In this document: piece after piece, positions 62,807-64,000 of the stretch
Position numbering within the stretch: the stretch's first letter is position 1
Layout: each line of letters opens with the position of its first letter
From: Lachnospiraceae bacterium AC2012
Lineage (GTDB): Bacteria; Bacillota; Clostridia; Lachnospirales; Lachnospiraceae
NCBI GenBank assembly: GCA_000702525.1
Contig: JNIN01000001.1
Span: forward strand, 1-64,000
DNA: 64,000 nt
Direction: 5' to 3'
Program-made: the position numbers and the translations under genes
Notes under the pieces: model-generated
What the model was told of the DNA's origin: nothing
Databases searched by the model: none
What the model saw: only the letters and a program-made list of their open reading frames with translations

Positions 62807-63546
62807 TGATTTTAGAATTAGAATCCATCTACAAGGACTATCAGCAGGATGAGATCCCCGTTCCGGTTTTGAAAAATGTTTCGTTTTCCGTTGATCGGGG
62901 AGAGTACGTTGCCATTATGGGACCTTCCGGATCGGGTAAATCTACATTGATGAATATCATCGGTTGCTTGGATTTACCGACGAGCGGTTCCTATCATCTG
63001 GATGGCGTGGATATCCTGGCGCAGTCTGATAATAAATTATCCGAGATTCGATGTGAGAGAATAGGATTTGTATTTCAGAATTTCCAGTTGTTGCCGGGTG
63101 AGACAGCACTTCAAAATGTGATGCTGCCACTGTCCTTTTCCAACACACCGAGAAGTGAGAGAAAGGCAATCGCGGAGAAGGCGTTGAAGCGAGTTGGATT
63201 GGGAGAACGAATGAACTTCTATCCGAATCAGTTGTCCGGTGGACAGAAGCAGAGGGTGGCAATTGCGAGAGCACTCGTAAATTCACCGGATGTCTTACTG
63301 GCCGATGAGCCGACAGGTGCATTGGACCAGAAATCCGGACGAGACGTTATGGACCTTTTCCATCAGTTAAATGAAGAGGGCGTAACGATTGTAATGATTA
63401 CACATGACGCCGGTATTGCAAATCATGCAAAGCGCGTGATGCATATTATCGATGGTGTGATTGGCGAAGGCAAGTATGTATTAGACGAGAACGGTGAACC
63501 AGTCATCCTGGAAGCGGATGGTTCCAAGGAGGTGGCTCATGTTTAA
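62806..63546 (+). CDS. ABC transporter ATP-binding protein, MacB/LolD type
   Basis: 246 residues. Walker A GPSGSGKST (about 39-47), Q-loop VFQNFQLLPG, signature LSGGQKQRVAIARAL (about 144-158), Walker B VLLADEPTGALD (about 165-176) and H-loop MITHDAGIAN. The family works with a FtsX-like permease; none is seen before the window ends. The GTG start overlaps the adaptor stop by one base, with GGAGGTGAG upstream. It overlaps the next gene by eight bases. Confidence 0.94.
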   Translation: MILELESIYKDYQQDEIPVPVLKNVSFSVDRGEYVAIMGPSGSGKSTLMNIIGCLDLPTSGSYHLDGVDILAQSDNKLSEIRCERIGFVFQNFQLLPGETALQNVMLPLSFSNTPRSERKAIAEKALKRVGLGERMNFYPNQLSGGQKQRVAIARALVNSPDVLLADEPTGALDQKSGRDVMDLFHQLNEEGVTIVMITHDAGIANHAKRVMHIIDGVIGEGKYVLDENGEPVILEADGSKEVAHV

Positions 63547-64000
63547 TAAGAATAAGAAGCATAAGAAAAACAGCGAACAGAAGAAGGGCTTAAAAGCAGG
63601 ACTGATCATTGTATTGATTATCGTTCTGGTACTTGGTGTGATAGTTGCAAATTATAAATATAATCAGACGAAGGCCTATGTGGAACTGGTTTCTGCAATG
63701 AATTACCCGTATGCGATGTCTGGAGCATCCTACGAGGGTAACATTTCCGACGATGCGACGCAGAATATCTATTTGACGTCCGGTGAAAAGATCGCCGAAG
63801 TTTATGTGTCAAAGGGCGATAGTGTGGTTAAGGGTGACCAGCTCTTTCAGTATGACACACAGGCACTTCAGAGTGCCGTGGATGAGGCAACGCTTGGGGT
63901 AGAGGCAGCGCAGAATACACTTGCAAATGAGAAGACCAGATTGGAAAAATACAACGCGATTGTTCCTGTTACCGAAGAAGAGAAGAATCCGCAGCCACAG
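63539..64000 (+). CDS. Second efflux adaptor protein, partial (runs off the right edge)
   Basis: 154 residues are visible. A Lys-rich N-terminus (MFNKNKKHKKNSEQKKGLKA), one membrane segment (LIIVLIIVLVLGVIVANY, about 22-39), then the lipoyl half-motif YLTSGEKIAEVYVSKGDSVV and KGDQLFQYDTQAL, and the start of a coiled coil (VDEATLGVEAAQNTLANEK). It overlaps the ATPase gene by eight bases; AAGGAGGTGGC is its ribosome site. A second, different adaptor in one operon is unusual; the permease is probably encoded just outside the window. Confidence 0.85.
   Translation, partial: MFNKNKKHKKNSEQKKGLKAGLIIVLIIVLVLGVIVANYKYNQTKAYVELVSAMNYPYAMSGASYEGNISDDATQNIYLTSGEKIAEVYVSKGDSVVKGDQLFQYDTQALQSAVDEATLGVEAAQNTLANEKTRLEKYNAIVPVTEEEKNPQPQ

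Overview
The window looks like chromosomal DNA of a Firmicute of class Clostridia, most likely a Lachnospiraceae member. The evidence is the rRNA/tRNA style, the moderately low G+C, a T-box leader in front of valS, strong AGGAGG ribosome binding sites, rho-independent terminators after most transcription units, and a SCIFF precursor/maturase pair (ScfA/ScfB), which is typical of Clostridia. Genus cannot be read from the sequence by eye.

Layout. 1-1060 is the 3' end of a 23S rRNA gene, followed without a visible 5S gene by seven tRNAs (Asn, Glu, Thr, Asp, Val, Leu, Arg). 1874-2610 holds hairpins, a short duplication of the tRNA-Arg 3' end and a tiny hydrophobic-peptide gene on the minus strand whose promoter spacer contains a LexA-type palindrome. 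2628-8033 carries a PfkB-family kinase, an O-acetylhomoserine sulfhydrylase-like enzyme, a PH-domain protein and two glycosyltransferases. 8034-8880 is a repeat/palindrome block. 8883-22215 holds a repeat-bearing exported protein, valS with its T-box, cytidine deaminase, a FapA-like protein, a TPR protein, a serine acetyltransferase and a pantothenate/CoA operon (DUF2520 reductase, panB, panC, panD, coaBC). 22382-29763 has two EAL-domain c-di-GMP proteins flanking ybaK and a small unknown gene. 30029-35268 carries an rRNA methyltransferase, an exported papain-like protein, a cell-wall amidase, an RdgB-type pyrophosphatase and a phosphodiesterase.

35306-36018 is a second tRNA operon (Pro, Gly, Arg, His, Gln, Lys). 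36019-37240 is a second repeat/palindrome block, inverted relative to the first and enclosing a small gene. 37453-49376 holds an HD protein, a small exporter, a patatin, a CPBP protease, an EF-hand protein, dnaE, pfkA, a SpoU methyltransferase and a small alarmone synthetase. 50138-51345 is a third repeat block built of a different two-box unit around the same palindrome. 51346-53898 carries ispE, a GntR regulator, a DUF1934 protein and a membrane-anchored protein; 54011-54556 is a single 546-bp inverted repeat. 54687-59925 links a trigger-factor-like lipoprotein, scfA, scfB and secDF (secretion and ribosomally made peptide modification). 60160-61407 is glyA, and 61757-64000 begins an efflux operon (adaptor, ABC ATPase, second adaptor).

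The housekeeping genes are ordinary. The unusual content is in the intergenic DNA: related palindromic elements at three loci, each next to tandem two-box repeats; a 546-bp palindrome; recurrent short tandem duplications right after stop codons; and an apparently SOS-controlled small membrane peptide. All calls are from reading the sequence; no database searches or folding programs were run.
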